Below are positions 27,696 to 35,971 of a stretch of 64,000 bases of DNA, piece after piece. Position numbers and translations under genes: made by a program. The stretch covers positions 241,176 through 305,175 of the forward strand of contig SCUS01000166.1 in the NCBI GenBank assembly GCA_004297725.1. Direction: 5' to 3'. The stretch comes from Myxococcaceae bacterium (GTDB lineage Bacteria; Myxococcota_A; Polyangia; Polyangiales; Ga0077539). The notes beneath the pieces were generated by a model. It made no database searches, had not been told where the DNA came from, and saw only the letters and a list, made by a program, of their open reading frames with translations. Each line of letters opens with the position of its first letter. Position 1 is the stretch's first letter.

Positions 27696-29243
27696 ATGAG
27701 CGAGCTGGTCCTGATCGGGTCGACGTTGACGTTGGAGGATCTCGTGGCGGTGGCGCGTCGGCGCGCCCCGGTAGGCTTCGATGACGAGGCCCGAGACCGG
27801 GTCTCCGCGGCGCGCGCCGCCATCGACGCGGTGGTCGCCGGAGGAGACGAGTCCCCTCGGGTCTACGGCGTCAACACGGGCTTCGGCGCCCTCGCCGAGA
27901 CGCGCATCTCCCCTGGAGACATCCGCACGCTCCAGCACAACCTCCTGCGCAGCCACTCGTGCGGCGTGGGCGAGCCGCTGCCCGCCGAGGTGGTGCGCGC
28001 CATGATGCTGCTCCGCGCGCAGGTGCTCGCGCTCGGCTACTCCGGCGTGCGCCCGGTGGTGGTCGACACGCTCGTCGCGATGCTCAACCGCGGGGTGCAC
28101 CCGGTGATCCCGTCGCAGGGGAGCGTGGGGGCGTCGGGCGACCTCGCCCCGCTCGCGCACCTCGCCTCGGTGCTCATCGGCGAGGGCCGCGCGGAGTTCG
28201 ACGGCAAGGTGTACCCGGGCGCCGAGGCGATGTCCCTCGCGGAGGTCGCGCCCATCGCGCTCGAGGCCAAGGAGGGGCTCTCGCTCATCAACGGCACCCA
28301 GTACATGCTCGCGTATGGCGCCCTCACGCTGCACGACGCCGAGGCCCTCGCGCGCTGCGCAGACGTGGCCGGGGCCATGTCCCTCGAGGCCCTCAAGGGG
28401 AGCGGCAGGCCCTTCGAGGAGCGCGTGGTCGCGGTGCGCCCGCACCCCGGCGCGCTCGACGTCGCGCGCAACCTCCGCACGCTGCTCTCGGAGAGCGGCA
28501 TCGCCGAGAGCCACCGCGACTGCGGCAAGGTCCAGGACCCGTACTCGCTGCGGTGCATGCCCCAGGTGCACGGCGCCTCCCGCGACGCGATGCGCTGGGT
28601 GCGCGAGGTGCTCGCCAGGGAGATGAACAGCGTCACCGACAACCCCCTGGTGTTCGTTCGCGACGGCGAGGCGGACGTGGTCTCCGGCGGCAACTTCCAC
28701 GGGCAGCCACTGGCCTTCGCGCTCGACCTCCTCGCGATGGCCTGCGCCGAGCTGGCCAACATCTCCGAGCGCCGCGTCGAGCAGCTCGTGAACCCCGCGC
28801 TCTCCTCGGGCCTGCCGCCCTTCCTCGCGCCGCACACCGGGCTCGACTCGGGCTACATGATCGCCCAGGTCACCTCGGCCTCGCTCGTCACGGAGAACAA
28901 GATCCTCTGCCACCCCGCCAGCGTGGACTCGATCCCCTCGTCGGCCGGCCGCGAGGACCACGTCTCCATGGGCGCGACCTCCGCCCTCAAGGCCTCGCGC
29001 GTGGTGCGCAACGCCCGCATGGCGGTGGCCATCGAGATGCTCGCCGCCGCGCAGGGCCTCGACTCGCGGCTCCCGCTCAAGCCCGGCCGCGGCGTGGCTG
29101 CGGCGCACGCGTACCTGCGCACGCTCGTCCCGACGCTGATCGCCGACCGGGCCCTCTCGCCGGACTTCGTGCTCGCCGATGACGCCATCGCGAGCGGGGC
29201 GCTCCTCGCCGCGGTCGGGGCCGCCATCGGCGCGCTCGCCTAG
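27696..29243 (+). CDS. hutH: Histidine ammonia-lyase
   Basis: Histidine ammonia-lyase removes ammonia from L-histidine to give urocanate, the first step of histidine breakdown, in the cytoplasm. The 515-residue protein has the family length. The self-made MIO cofactor triad Ala146-Ser147-Gly148 lies in GSVGASGDLAPLAH. The active-site Tyr segment YGVNTGFGALAE is near residue 55, and the selectivity motif reads LLRSHSCGVGEP: the Ser-His pair indicates histidine rather than tyrosine or phenylalanine. The rest of the hut pathway (urocanase, imidazolonepropionase) is not adjacent. A TSUP permease gene starts three bases downstream, so the two are probably co-expressed. Confidence 0.94.
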   Translation: MSELVLIGSTLTLEDLVAVARRRAPVGFDDEARDRVSAARAAIDAVVAGGDESPRVYGVNTGFGALAETRISPGDIRTLQHNLLRSHSCGVGEPLPAEVVRAMMLLRAQVLALGYSGVRPVVVDTLVAMLNRGVHPVIPSQGSVGASGDLAPLAHLASVLIGEGRAEFDGKVYPGAEAMSLAEVAPIALEAKEGLSLINGTQYMLAYGALTLHDAEALARCADVAGAMSLEALKGSGRPFEERVVAVRPHPGALDVARNLRTLLSESGIAESHRDCGKVQDPYSLRCMPQVHGASRDAMRWVREVLAREMNSVTDNPLVFVRDGEADVVSGGNFHGQPLAFALDLLAMACAELANISERRVEQLVNPALSSGLPPFLAPHTGLDSGYMIAQVTSASLVTENKILCHPASVDSIPSSAGREDHVSMGATSALKASRVVRNARMAVAIEMLAAAQGLDSRLPLKPGRGVAAAHAYLRTLVPTLIADRALSPDFVLADDAIASGALLAAVGAAIGALA

Positions 29244-29246
29244 GCG

Positions 29247-30008
29247 ATGGAGCTCCGGGTCACCGCCGCCCTCGTCGCCGCCGCCTTCGCCGCCGGGACC
29301 ATCGACGCCATCGCGGGCGGCGGAGGGCTCATCACCCTGCCGTCGCTCCTCGCCGCCGGTCTCCCTCCGCAGCTCGCGCTCGGGACCAACAAGGGCCAGT
29401 CGACCTTCGGCAGCTTCAGCGCCCTCGTGAACTTCTGGCGCCTCGGCGTCATCGACCGCACCCGCGTCGCCGCCTCCTTCCTCTTCGGCTTCGTCGGGTC
29501 GCTCGCGGGCGCCTGGCTCGTCCTGCAGGTTCCGCCCTCGCTGCTGCGCCCCGTGGTGCTGGTGCTGCTGGTGCTCGTCGCCCTCCGGCTCACCTTCCGC
29601 CGCGACGTGGCCACGCCCGCCGAACCGCTCCCTCCAGGGGCCTCGCCGCAGCGCCGCGCCATGGCCATCGCCCTCGTCATCGGCACCTACGACGGCTTCT
29701 TCGGGCCCGGCACCGGGACCTTCCTGATCCTCTCGTATGTGACCTGGCTGCGGGAGGCGATGGCCCGCGCGAGCGCCAACGCCAAGGTCGTCAACTTCGC
29801 CTCCAACCTCGCCGCGCTCGCCATCTTCGCCTCGCAGGGCGTCGTGCGCTGGGACGTCGCGCTCCCGATGGCCGGGGCGCAGTTTCTGGGCGGCGCCTTC
29901 GGGGCGAGGCTCGCGGTGCGCCGGGGTGATCGCTTCGTGCGCTGGGTGGTGCTGGCGGTGGTGATCTGCCTCGTCGTCAAGATTGCGGTCGACCTCGCGC
30001 GGGGCTGA
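29247..30008 (+). CDS. TauE/SafE (TSUP) family membrane transporter
   Basis: A 253-residue integral membrane protein with about eight hydrophobic segments, the usual size for TSUP permeases. The two family half-repeats are visible: GTIDAIAGGGGLITLPSLLA with LGTNKGQSTFGS in the first half, and GTYDGFFGPGTGTFLI with NAKVVNFASN in the second. TSUP proteins export or import small sulphur-containing or organic anions. The substrate here is unknown; the three-base gap to hutH suggests a link to histidine breakdown products or simple co-transcription. Confidence 0.88.
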   Translation: MELRVTAALVAAAFAAGTIDAIAGGGGLITLPSLLAAGLPPQLALGTNKGQSTFGSFSALVNFWRLGVIDRTRVAASFLFGFVGSLAGAWLVLQVPPSLLRPVVLVLLVLVALRLTFRRDVATPAEPLPPGASPQRRAMAIALVIGTYDGFFGPGTGTFLILSYVTWLREAMARASANAKVVNFASNLAALAIFASQGVVRWDVALPMAGAQFLGGAFGARLAVRRGDRFVRWVVLAVVICLVVKIAVDLARG

Positions 30009-30061
30009 CGTCGCGAACTTCGGGTGCCGCCCGCCGGGCTGCTAGGTCTGCGGGCGCTGTG

Positions 30062-30739
30062 ATGACGCTCCCCTCCAGGCTCGGTGAGACCACCCTCGGC
30101 GACCTGCTCGCCGCGCTCCGCCGCGCCCACGCGACCGGCACCCTGGAGCTCGTCGAGCCCGACCAGGTGCACCACCTCCACCTCCGCGCCGGGGCGGTGC
30201 AGGCCGTCGAGTCGAGCGCCGATCCGCGGCGCTTCGGAGACCTCGCGGTCGCCGCGGGCCTCGCCTCGCGGCACGCCGTGGAGAGCGCCTGGGGCGTCGG
30301 TCGGGCGAGGGGCTTCCGCATCGGGCAGTCGCTGGTGTGGAGGCGCGTGGTGAGCTCCTCCGCGCGCGATCGGGTCCTCGACTCGCAGCGCCTCGCGAGG
30401 CTCGAGTCGCTCTACCGGGTGCGAGACGCCGCGCTGCGGTTCCGCTCGGCGAGGGCGCTCCCCGAGGGGACCGCCGAGCAGGCGCCGCTCGGGGCCCGTG
30501 AGACCTTCCACGGCCGGCCGAGGAGGCGCGACCATGGGCGGAGCACGGCCGATCCCGCGCGCGTCGAGGCGCTCGCCACGCTGGGCTTCGACCACGACCC
30601 GGGGGCCGTGCTGCTGCGCCGTCGCTTCCAGGAGCTGGTGCTGACGCTGCACCCCGACCGCCACCCGGAGGACGCCTCCCGGGGGCGGGGCGACCGGCTG
30701 CGCGCCGTGATCGCCGCGTACCGGCTGCTTCGAGGGTGA
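30062..30739 (+). CDS. DUF4388/PATAN-like protein with C-terminal J domain
   Basis: A 225-residue soluble protein. The first ~110 residues (LGDLLAALRRAHATGTLELV, HHLHLRAGAVQAVES) match the DUF4388/PATAN type found in myxobacterial signalling proteins. The C-terminal ~60 residues form a DnaJ-like J domain with the essential HPD (TLHPDRHPED) and the helix FQELVLTLHPDR. J domains stimulate Hsp70 chaperones, so this protein may recruit DnaK to a bound client. The spacer is basic. It is the last gene of a rightward run and faces an AgmX-type lipoprotein gene ten bases away. The ATG at 30062 is preferred to the GTG three bases upstream. Confidence 0.75.
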   Translation: MTLPSRLGETTLGDLLAALRRAHATGTLELVEPDQVHHLHLRAGAVQAVESSADPRRFGDLAVAAGLASRHAVESAWGVGRARGFRIGQSLVWRRVVSSSARDRVLDSQRLARLESLYRVRDAALRFRSARALPEGTAEQAPLGARETFHGRPRRRDHGRSTADPARVEALATLGFDHDPGAVLLRRRFQELVLTLHPDRHPEDASRGRGDRLRAVIAAYRLLRG

Positions 30740-30749
30740 AGGGGAGAGC

Positions 30750-31739
30750 CTAGCGGGAGACGGGCATGAGCCCGCCGGCGGCGGGGGCCGGGGCAGACGA
30801 GGCGGAGGCGCCGGAGGCGTCGGCCTCGATGCGCCGCAGCGAGACCGGGAGGGTCACGATGGCGCCGGTGAGGCTCGGGTGGAAGTGGAGCTGCCGCCCG
30901 AGGGTCACCACGCAGTCGCGCATCGGCGAGGGAAACTCCGCCGGGGTGATGTCGAGGCGGTTGACGTTGCCCGAGGGCTCGACCGCGACGCGTAGGGTGA
31001 AGTCTCCCTCCGCGGCGGGGTTCACCACGAGCGTCGCGGCGTAGCAGGTGTCGGCGAGCGTCTGCACGTCGGGCACGACCGCGTCGACGAGCTCGCGGGT
31101 CATCACGTGCGCCGGGGTGCTGGCGGGGATGAGCGCCGGGCGCCACGGGCGGACGGTGATGTTCTCGGGGTTGGGCACCTGCATCTCGCCGGGGCGGGGC
31201 GGCGGGAGCGTGGGCATCGGCACCGTCTGCCCGCTGATCTCTCCGCTGCGGAAGCTGAACGGGAAGGACACCAGCGAGGGGGCGCCCATGCCGGGGAAGC
31301 GGCGGGTGCGGAGCGCCGCGAGGACGCACTGCGACATGATGGCGAGCGAGGGGTCGGGCGATCCGATGGTCTCGACGTCGTCGATGGAGCCCGACGGGCC
31401 GATGCGCATCAGCGTGACGATGGAGCCGCCGGCCTGCGGGGAGAACGCGAGGAAGGCCTTGTAGCAGGCGCGCACCGGCTCGTTGGTCGACACCAGGATG
31501 GGCTGCGCGACCTCCAGGGACATGGAGCCGCTGCGGCGCGATCCGCGGCGCGGGGGAGGGGGCATCGGCGGCGGCGTGGGGGAGATCCACTGCGAGTGCG
31601 AGACGCGCACCTCGGGGAGCGAGATGGCGATCGGGTCGGGGGGATGCGGGGCCGTGAGGGGCCGAGGGGGTGGGCGCGACGAACAAGCCGCAACGAGCCC
31701 GAGGGAGAACACGATCGAGGACGCGCGGACGGAGTACAT
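30750..31739 (-). CDS. Lipoprotein with two AgmX/PglI C-terminal-like domains
   Basis: A 329-residue lipoprotein (signal ends LGLVAACSS). A Pro-rich linker is followed by two domains of the type found at the C-terminus of gliding-motility proteins AgmX/PglI. In the first, ACYKAFLAFSP leads to IGPSGSIDDVETIG and QCVLAALRTRRFPG; in the second, CYAATLVVNPAAEGDFTLRV leads to DCVVTLGRQLHFHP. Each carries the Cys pair and the G-x-I/V turn typical of the domain, which is related to TonB C-terminal folds. A periplasmic role in envelope protein interactions is likely. It is divergently transcribed from uvrC. Confidence 0.78.
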   Translation of the reverse strand: MYSVRASSIVFSLGLVAACSSRPPPRPLTAPHPPDPIAISLPEVRVSHSQWISPTPPPMPPPPRRGSRRSGSMSLEVAQPILVSTNEPVRACYKAFLAFSPQAGGSIVTLMRIGPSGSIDDVETIGSPDPSLAIMSQCVLAALRTRRFPGMGAPSLVSFPFSFRSGEISGQTVPMPTLPPPRPGEMQVPNPENITVRPWRPALIPASTPAHVMTRELVDAVVPDVQTLADTCYAATLVVNPAAEGDFTLRVAVEPSGNVNRLDITPAEFPSPMRDCVVTLGRQLHFHPSLTGAIVTLPVSLRRIEADASGASASSAPAPAAGGLMPVSR

Positions 31740-31832
31740 CGCGCGCAGGATGCCAGAGTCCCGAGGGCAGGCTCAACCCTGTCGCGCGATCGATCGACCG
31801 TCGGCACCGGGGACCGTAGACTGCGCGGTCTG

Positions 31833-33713
31833 ATGCGAGAGGAAGAGCTCCGGGCGCGGCTCGACACGCTGCCCACGTCCCCCGGCTGCTACCTGTTCAA
31901 GAACAAGAAGGGCGTGGTGGTCTACGTCGGCAAGGCGCGCTCGCTGCGGCAGCGCGTGCGGCAGTACTTCCAGGCCAACAGCTCGGACTACCGCTACTTC
32001 ATCCCGCTGCTCGACCGGGTGCTGGGCGACATCGAGACCGTGGTCACCGCCACCGAGAAGGAGGCCGTGCTGCTCGAGAACTCCCTCATCAAGCAGCACC
32101 GACCCCGGTACAACGTCCGGCTCCTGGACGACAAGGACTACCTCTCGGTGCGCCTGGACAAGCGCGTCCCGTGGCCGCGGCTGGAGATCGTCCGGCGCCC
32201 GAGGGTCGACGGCGCGGTGTACTTCGGCCCCTACCCGAGCTCGACCGAGGCGCGTCGCACCCTCAAGACCATCAACCGGCACTTCCAGCTACGCACCTGC
32301 GACAACGAGGAGTTCGCGTCGCGCACGCGGCCGTGCCTCGAGTACCAGATCAAGCGCTGCTCCGGGCCGTGCGTGCTCCCGGTGCCACCCGAGGAGTACG
32401 CGGCGCAGGTCGAGTACGTGGAGATGTTCCTCGGGGGGCGCACGGGGGAGCTGGTGGGCTCGCTGGAGCGGGAGATGCGCGCGGCCTCCGCGGCCATGGA
32501 GTTCGAGCGCGCGGCGCGGCTGCGGGACCAGATCAACGCCGTGGCCAGCGTCACCGAGACGCAGCGCGTGGCGGTGGTGAGCGACCTCGACCGCGACGTG
32601 GTGGGCATCTACCGCGAGGGCGACGGGGTGGTGCTCACGCTGCTGCTGGTGCGCAACGGCTTCGTGCGCGACACGCAGTCGCTGGTCTTCGGCCGGGCCG
32701 AGCTGCCCGACGACGAGCTCGTCGCCCAGGTGCTCTCCGGGCGCTACGGCTCCGAAGGGGCGACGATCCCCGACGAGGTGGTGCTGCCGCTCGAGCCCGA
32801 GGGGAGCGCGGGCATCGCCGAGTGGCTCACCGAGCAGCGCGGCAAGGCGGTGCGCATCGTGGTGAAGCCGGAGCCCGGGGAGGGGAGCGGGGCGCCGCTG
32901 CTGGCGATGGCGATGGAGAACGCGAGGCACGCCTTCCGGGAGAAGCGCATGGCCGTGGCGAGCGCCGGGGGGCAGGCCGAGGCGCTGGCCCGGGCGCTCG
33001 ACCTGGAGGAGCCGCCGCGCACCATCGAGTGCGTGGACATCTCGCACCACGCGGGCGCCGAGACGGTGGGGGCGGTGGTGTGCCTGCTCGACGGCGTGGC
33101 CTACAAGCCCGGGTACAAGGGCTTCCACGTGCGCTCGGAGAACACCGGCGACGATTACAAGGCCATGTATGAGGTGCTCTCCCGCCGCTTCCGCCGCGGC
33201 AAGAACCGGGAGAAGGGCTGGGAGCTGCCGGACCTCTTCGTGGTCGACGGGGGGAGGGGGCAGCTCAACATCGCCGTCACCGTCTTGCAGGAGCTCGGGA
33301 TCTCCGACATGCCGGTGTGCTCGCTCGCCAAGGAGCGGGAGAACGTGCTCGGCGAGAAGGTGGTCGACCGGGTCTACCAGCCCGGGAGGAAGAACCCGGT
33401 GACCATCCGCGACAACGGGCCGGCGCTGGTGCTGCTGGCCAGGGCGCGCGACGAGGCCCACCGGTTTGCCAACAAGACCCGCGAGGCGCTGCACCACAAG
33501 AAGCGGCTGCGCAGCGAGCTCGACGGGCTGCCGGGGCTCGGGCCGGTGGCGGCGAGGGCGCTGTTGAGGAAGTTCGGGAGCGTGGCGGGCGTGGCCGAGG
33601 CGACCTACGCGGAGATCGCCGCGGTGCCGAAGGTGGGCCCGATGCGCGCGAGGGCGGCCTACGAGCACCTGCACCCGGGGGTGCTGCAGCTCCCGGAGCA
33701 CGAGGATCCGTGA
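31833..33713 (+). CDS. uvrC: Excinuclease ABC subunit C
   Basis: UvrC makes both incisions in nucleotide excision repair after UvrAB find the damage. The 626-residue protein starts with the GIY-YIG nuclease domain (SPGCYLFKNKKGVVVYVGKA), then the CxxC-bearing region (CLEYQIKRCSGPC) and a UVR motif (AAMEFERAARLRDQI). The RNase H-like nuclease follows (ECVDISHHAGAETVG, LFVVDGGRGQLN), and C-terminal helix-hairpin-helix motifs close the protein (LPGLGPVAARALLRKFGS). The ATG at 31833 gives the family N-terminus. Its upstream region is divergent from the AgmX-type lipoprotein, and the ATP synthase genes follow 108 bases downstream from a promoter of their own. Confidence 0.97.
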   Translation: MREEELRARLDTLPTSPGCYLFKNKKGVVVYVGKARSLRQRVRQYFQANSSDYRYFIPLLDRVLGDIETVVTATEKEAVLLENSLIKQHRPRYNVRLLDDKDYLSVRLDKRVPWPRLEIVRRPRVDGAVYFGPYPSSTEARRTLKTINRHFQLRTCDNEEFASRTRPCLEYQIKRCSGPCVLPVPPEEYAAQVEYVEMFLGGRTGELVGSLEREMRAASAAMEFERAARLRDQINAVASVTETQRVAVVSDLDRDVVGIYREGDGVVLTLLLVRNGFVRDTQSLVFGRAELPDDELVAQVLSGRYGSEGATIPDEVVLPLEPEGSAGIAEWLTEQRGKAVRIVVKPEPGEGSGAPLLAMAMENARHAFREKRMAVASAGGQAEALARALDLEEPPRTIECVDISHHAGAETVGAVVCLLDGVAYKPGYKGFHVRSENTGDDYKAMYEVLSRRFRRGKNREKGWELPDLFVVDGGRGQLNIAVTVLQELGISDMPVCSLAKERENVLGEKVVDRVYQPGRKNPVTIRDNGPALVLLARARDEAHRFANKTREALHHKKRLRSELDGLPGLGPVAARALLRKFGSVAGVAEATYAEIAAVPKVGPMRARAAYEHLHPGVLQLPEHEDP

Positions 33714-33729
33714 GGCTCTGCTCCGCGGC

Positions 33730-33758
33730 TTGACCCGGCAAAGTGCGCGGTGATAGAA
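33730..33758 (+). promoter_or_regulatory. Probable sigma-70 type promoter of the atp F0 genes
   Basis: TTGACC at 33730-33735 and ATAGAA at 33753-33758 are separated by 17 bases. Transcription would begin about 55 bases before the ATG at 33822, which suits a house-keeping promoter. The -10 matches only partly. Confidence 0.4.
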
Positions 33759-33821
33759 GCGCGCCGATTTGGACGCCTTGAAGGGCCCGTCACCTCGCCA
33801 CAGGAGAGCCGAGCGGATCGT

Positions 33822-34085
33822 ATGAAGCTCCCCCTCCGTGACATGGTCGGTCTCTCCCTCGGCCTGGAGTTCGTCATCTCCATCGTGGTGATGGCCGGTC
33901 TGGGGCGATGGATCGACAGCCGCTATCACACCGAGCCTACCTTCCTGCTGGTGGGCTTCGCGATCGGGGCGGCGGCGGGGTTCCGATCGATGTACCGCTT
34001 CGCCACCCGCGACGACCCGAAGCCCGACCCCCCGAAGCCTACCGAGACGAAGCCCAGCGACCCGAAGCCACCGACGACCCCGTGA
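33822..34085 (+). CDS. atpZ: AtpZ/AtpI-like small membrane protein
   Basis: An 87-residue protein with two membrane segments (residues ~9-30 and ~38-58) and a Pro/Lys-rich tail. Members of the AtpZ/AtpI family head F-type ATP synthase operons and are thought to help c-ring assembly or magnesium transport. The short loop between the spans (WIDSRYHTEPTFLLVGFAIG) matches the family. The start ATG at 33822 is preceded by GGAG at a normal distance. It overlaps the next gene by four bases (GTGA). Confidence 0.8.
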   Translation: MKLPLRDMVGLSLGLEFVISIVVMAGLGRWIDSRYHTEPTFLLVGFAIGAAAGFRSMYRFATRDDPKPDPPKPTETKPSDPKPPTTP

Positions 34086-34537
34086 GCCCCTCCCAGCCCG
34101 AGACCAGCGCAGCGACCCCGGAGTCCATCGGACCCGACGGCGACCTCGCGCGTCGCATCGGGCTGGTCGCGCTCGCGGCGGGCCTCGTCAGCGCGGTGGT
34201 GATGGAGCGTCAGTTCGGCCCGACGGGCGCGTACTCCTCGGTGATCGGCACCGCCGTCGGCCTGCTCAACCTCTGGGTGCTCGCCCGGGTCGTCACCCGG
34301 CTGATCGACCCGAAGGTCTCCGCGGGCAAGGGCGCCGCGATGGCCTTGCTCCTGGCGAAGACCGCCGCACTGTTCCTCGGTGTGGGCCTGCTGATCTCGC
34401 GATCGTGGGTCCACGGCGGGAGCTTCATGGCCGGCATCACCGCGGTGGTCGTCGCCATCGCGGGAGGCGGGCTCTGGGACGCCGTCAGCCCCAAGGCCGA
34501 AACCGGTTCCGACTCCTCCGACTCCGACGAAGGATAA
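34082..34537 (+). CDS. atpI: ATP synthase subunit I-like membrane protein
   Basis: A 151-residue protein with about four hydrophobic segments (LVALAAGLVSAVV, IGTAVGLLNLWVLARVV, LLLAKTAALFLGVGLL, AGITAVVVAIAGGGLW). That is the topology of the ATP synthase I chain, an assembly factor for the c ring. The sequence is weakly conserved across the family, so position in the operon is the main evidence: GTG start overlapping the AtpZ stop, and atpB six bases downstream. The C-terminus is acidic and hydrophilic. Confidence 0.75.
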   Translation: MSPSQPETSAATPESIGPDGDLARRIGLVALAAGLVSAVVMERQFGPTGAYSSVIGTAVGLLNLWVLARVVTRLIDPKVSAGKGAAMALLLAKTAALFLGVGLLISRSWVHGGSFMAGITAVVVAIAGGGLWDAVSPKAETGSDSSDSDEG

Positions 34538-34543
34538 GCCCCG

Positions 34544-35443
34544 ATGCCCGACCATACGTCATGGTTCACGTACCTCCTGGCGCTGCCGAATTTCCGCGCG
34601 CTCTGGGCCATGTTCAACCACTACGGGTGCGTGAACGCCGCCGGGCAGCAGACCGCCATGGAGGCCGGCGGACTCTGCGCCGACGGCACCGCCGCGCAGG
34701 AGCTCCCCAACCACTTCAGCTACCCCGCCAACACGCCGGTCACGCTGGAGTACACCACCATCGCCCTCTTCGTGGTGCTGCTCATCGCGGGCTTCGTGCT
34801 CGTGACCCGCGGCCGCATCGCCAAGACCAGCGAGGCCGTGGTGCCCGAGGGGTCGCTCACCGTCGCGTCGTTCACCGAGAACTTCGTCGAGACCTTCTAT
34901 GACCTCCTCGCCGACGTGCTCGGCAAGAAGGAAGCGCGGCACTTCCTCCCGATCATCGGCACCTGCGCCCTGCTGATCTTCTTCTCGAACGCCCTCGGGC
35001 TCATCCCGGGCTTCGCGCCGCCGACCAGCAACTTCAACGTCACGCTCGCCTGCGGCCTGGTGATCTTCTTCGCCACCCACTACTACGGGCTCAAGCACCA
35101 GGGCGCCGCGTACCTCAAGCACTTCGTCGGCCCGATGCCGGCGCTCGCGCCGCTGATGCTCCCGCTGGAGATCATCTCGCACCTCGTGCGCCCGCTCTCC
35201 CTCGCCATCCGCCTCTGCGTGAACCTCTTCGTCGACCACATGGTCGTGAGCGTGTTCACCGGCCTCGCCTTCCTGCTCGTGCCCGTGCCCATCATGGTGC
35301 TCGGCGTGCTGGTGGTCGTCCTGCAGACCTACGTGTTCTGCCTGCTCGCGACGATCTACTTCCAGCTCGCCATCGACCACGGTGACGACCACGGCCACGA
35401 CGCCCACGCCGAGCACGGGCACGCCGCCCACGAGCACGCGTGA
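34544..35443 (+). CDS. atpB: ATP synthase F0 subunit a
   Basis: Subunit a forms the ion half-channels beside the c ring. The 299-residue protein has the essential Arg (Arg223 in LSLAIRLCVNLFVDHMV, equivalent to E. coli Arg210) and the typical helix sequence GLIPGFAPPTSNFNVTLAC. About six membrane segments are present. Two features are unusual: a ~55-residue N-terminal extension before the first span, and a His/Asp-rich C-terminus (HGDDHGHDAHAEHGHAAHEH) that could bind metal. It is followed after a 70-base gap by atpE, but the F1 genes do not follow, so the synthase operon is split. Confidence 0.95.
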   Translation: MPDHTSWFTYLLALPNFRALWAMFNHYGCVNAAGQQTAMEAGGLCADGTAAQELPNHFSYPANTPVTLEYTTIALFVVLLIAGFVLVTRGRIAKTSEAVVPEGSLTVASFTENFVETFYDLLADVLGKKEARHFLPIIGTCALLIFFSNALGLIPGFAPPTSNFNVTLACGLVIFFATHYYGLKHQGAAYLKHFVGPMPALAPLMLPLEIISHLVRPLSLAIRLCVNLFVDHMVVSVFTGLAFLLVPVPIMVLGVLVVVLQTYVFCLLATIYFQLAIDHGDDHGHDAHAEHGHAAHEHA

Positions 35444-35461
35444 TTCCTAGGGTGTTCCATC

Positions 35462-35477
35462 GCCCCGCTGTTGGGGC
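35462..35477 (+). promoter_or_regulatory. Small hairpin in the atpB-atpE intergenic region
   Basis: GCCCC/GGGGC with a six-base loop lies in the 70-base gap before atpE, followed by the palindrome GTTCGAAC (35483-35490) and an AAGGAG ribosome site (35499-35504). Such structure could stabilise the message or raise c-subunit translation, as the c subunit is needed in excess. Function is inference. Confidence 0.35.
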
Positions 35478-35513
35478 ACTGAACTGTTCGAACGACTGAA
35501 GGAGACCATCACC

Positions 35514-35852
35514 ATGAAGAAGATCACCGCCCTCTCGAGCGCGCTGCTCGTCACGTTCTACACCTTCGCCGCGTTCGCCCAGGAGGCCGCCGCGGCCCCC
35601 GGCTCGAACTCCTTCGACGCCCAGATGATGGCCGCCCTCGGCGCCGGCATCGCCATCGGCGTCGGCGCCCTCGGCGGCGCGCTCGCCCAGGGTCGCGTCG
35701 CCGCGGCCGCCCTCGAGGGCATCGCCCGCAACCCGGGCGCGGACGCCAAGATCCGCACCCCGATGATTCTCGGCCTCGCGCTCATCGAGTCGCTGGTGCT
35801 CTACGCCCTGCTCATCGCCTACTTCCTCCAGGGCAAGGTCGGCGGTCACTGA
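35514..35852 (+). CDS. atpE: ATP synthase F0 subunit c with signal-type N-terminus
   Basis: Subunit c forms the ion-carrying rotor ring. The 112-residue protein has an N-terminal sequence that looks like a cleavable signal (MKKITALSSALLVTFYTFAAFA, cut before QEAAA) followed by two membrane helices. The polar loop is ARNPGADAKI. The ion carboxylate is Glu92. Gln59, Glu92, Ser93 and Tyr97 occupy the positions of Na+ ligands in the Ilyobacter tartaricus ring (Gln32, Glu65, Ser66, Tyr70), with the same 33-residue spacing, but the Thr next to Ser is Leu here. Whether the ring carries protons or sodium cannot be settled from this. A good AAGGAG site precedes it. Confidence 0.95.
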   Translation: MKKITALSSALLVTFYTFAAFAQEAAAAPGSNSFDAQMMAALGAGIAIGVGALGGALAQGRVAAAALEGIARNPGADAKIRTPMILGLALIESLVLYALLIAYFLQGKVGGH

Positions 35853-35971
35853 TCGTCGCCTCCCCCCTCCGCCTCCCTCCCTCCCGCTCCCCCCCCGCTC
35901 CACTCCCAGACCGATCCTCGCCGACGGGAACTTGCCTGCGAGGGCATTTCTCTGCCACCGCTCGGACCCTG

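Noticed and set aside
35483..35490. GTTCGAAC as a tRNA T-loop
   Set aside because: No cloverleaf can be built around it; it lies in the short atpB-atpE gap.
35853..35971. Pyrimidine-rich stretch after atpE as an intrinsic terminator
   Set aside because: It has C/T runs but no stable stem before them, so it was not called a terminator.
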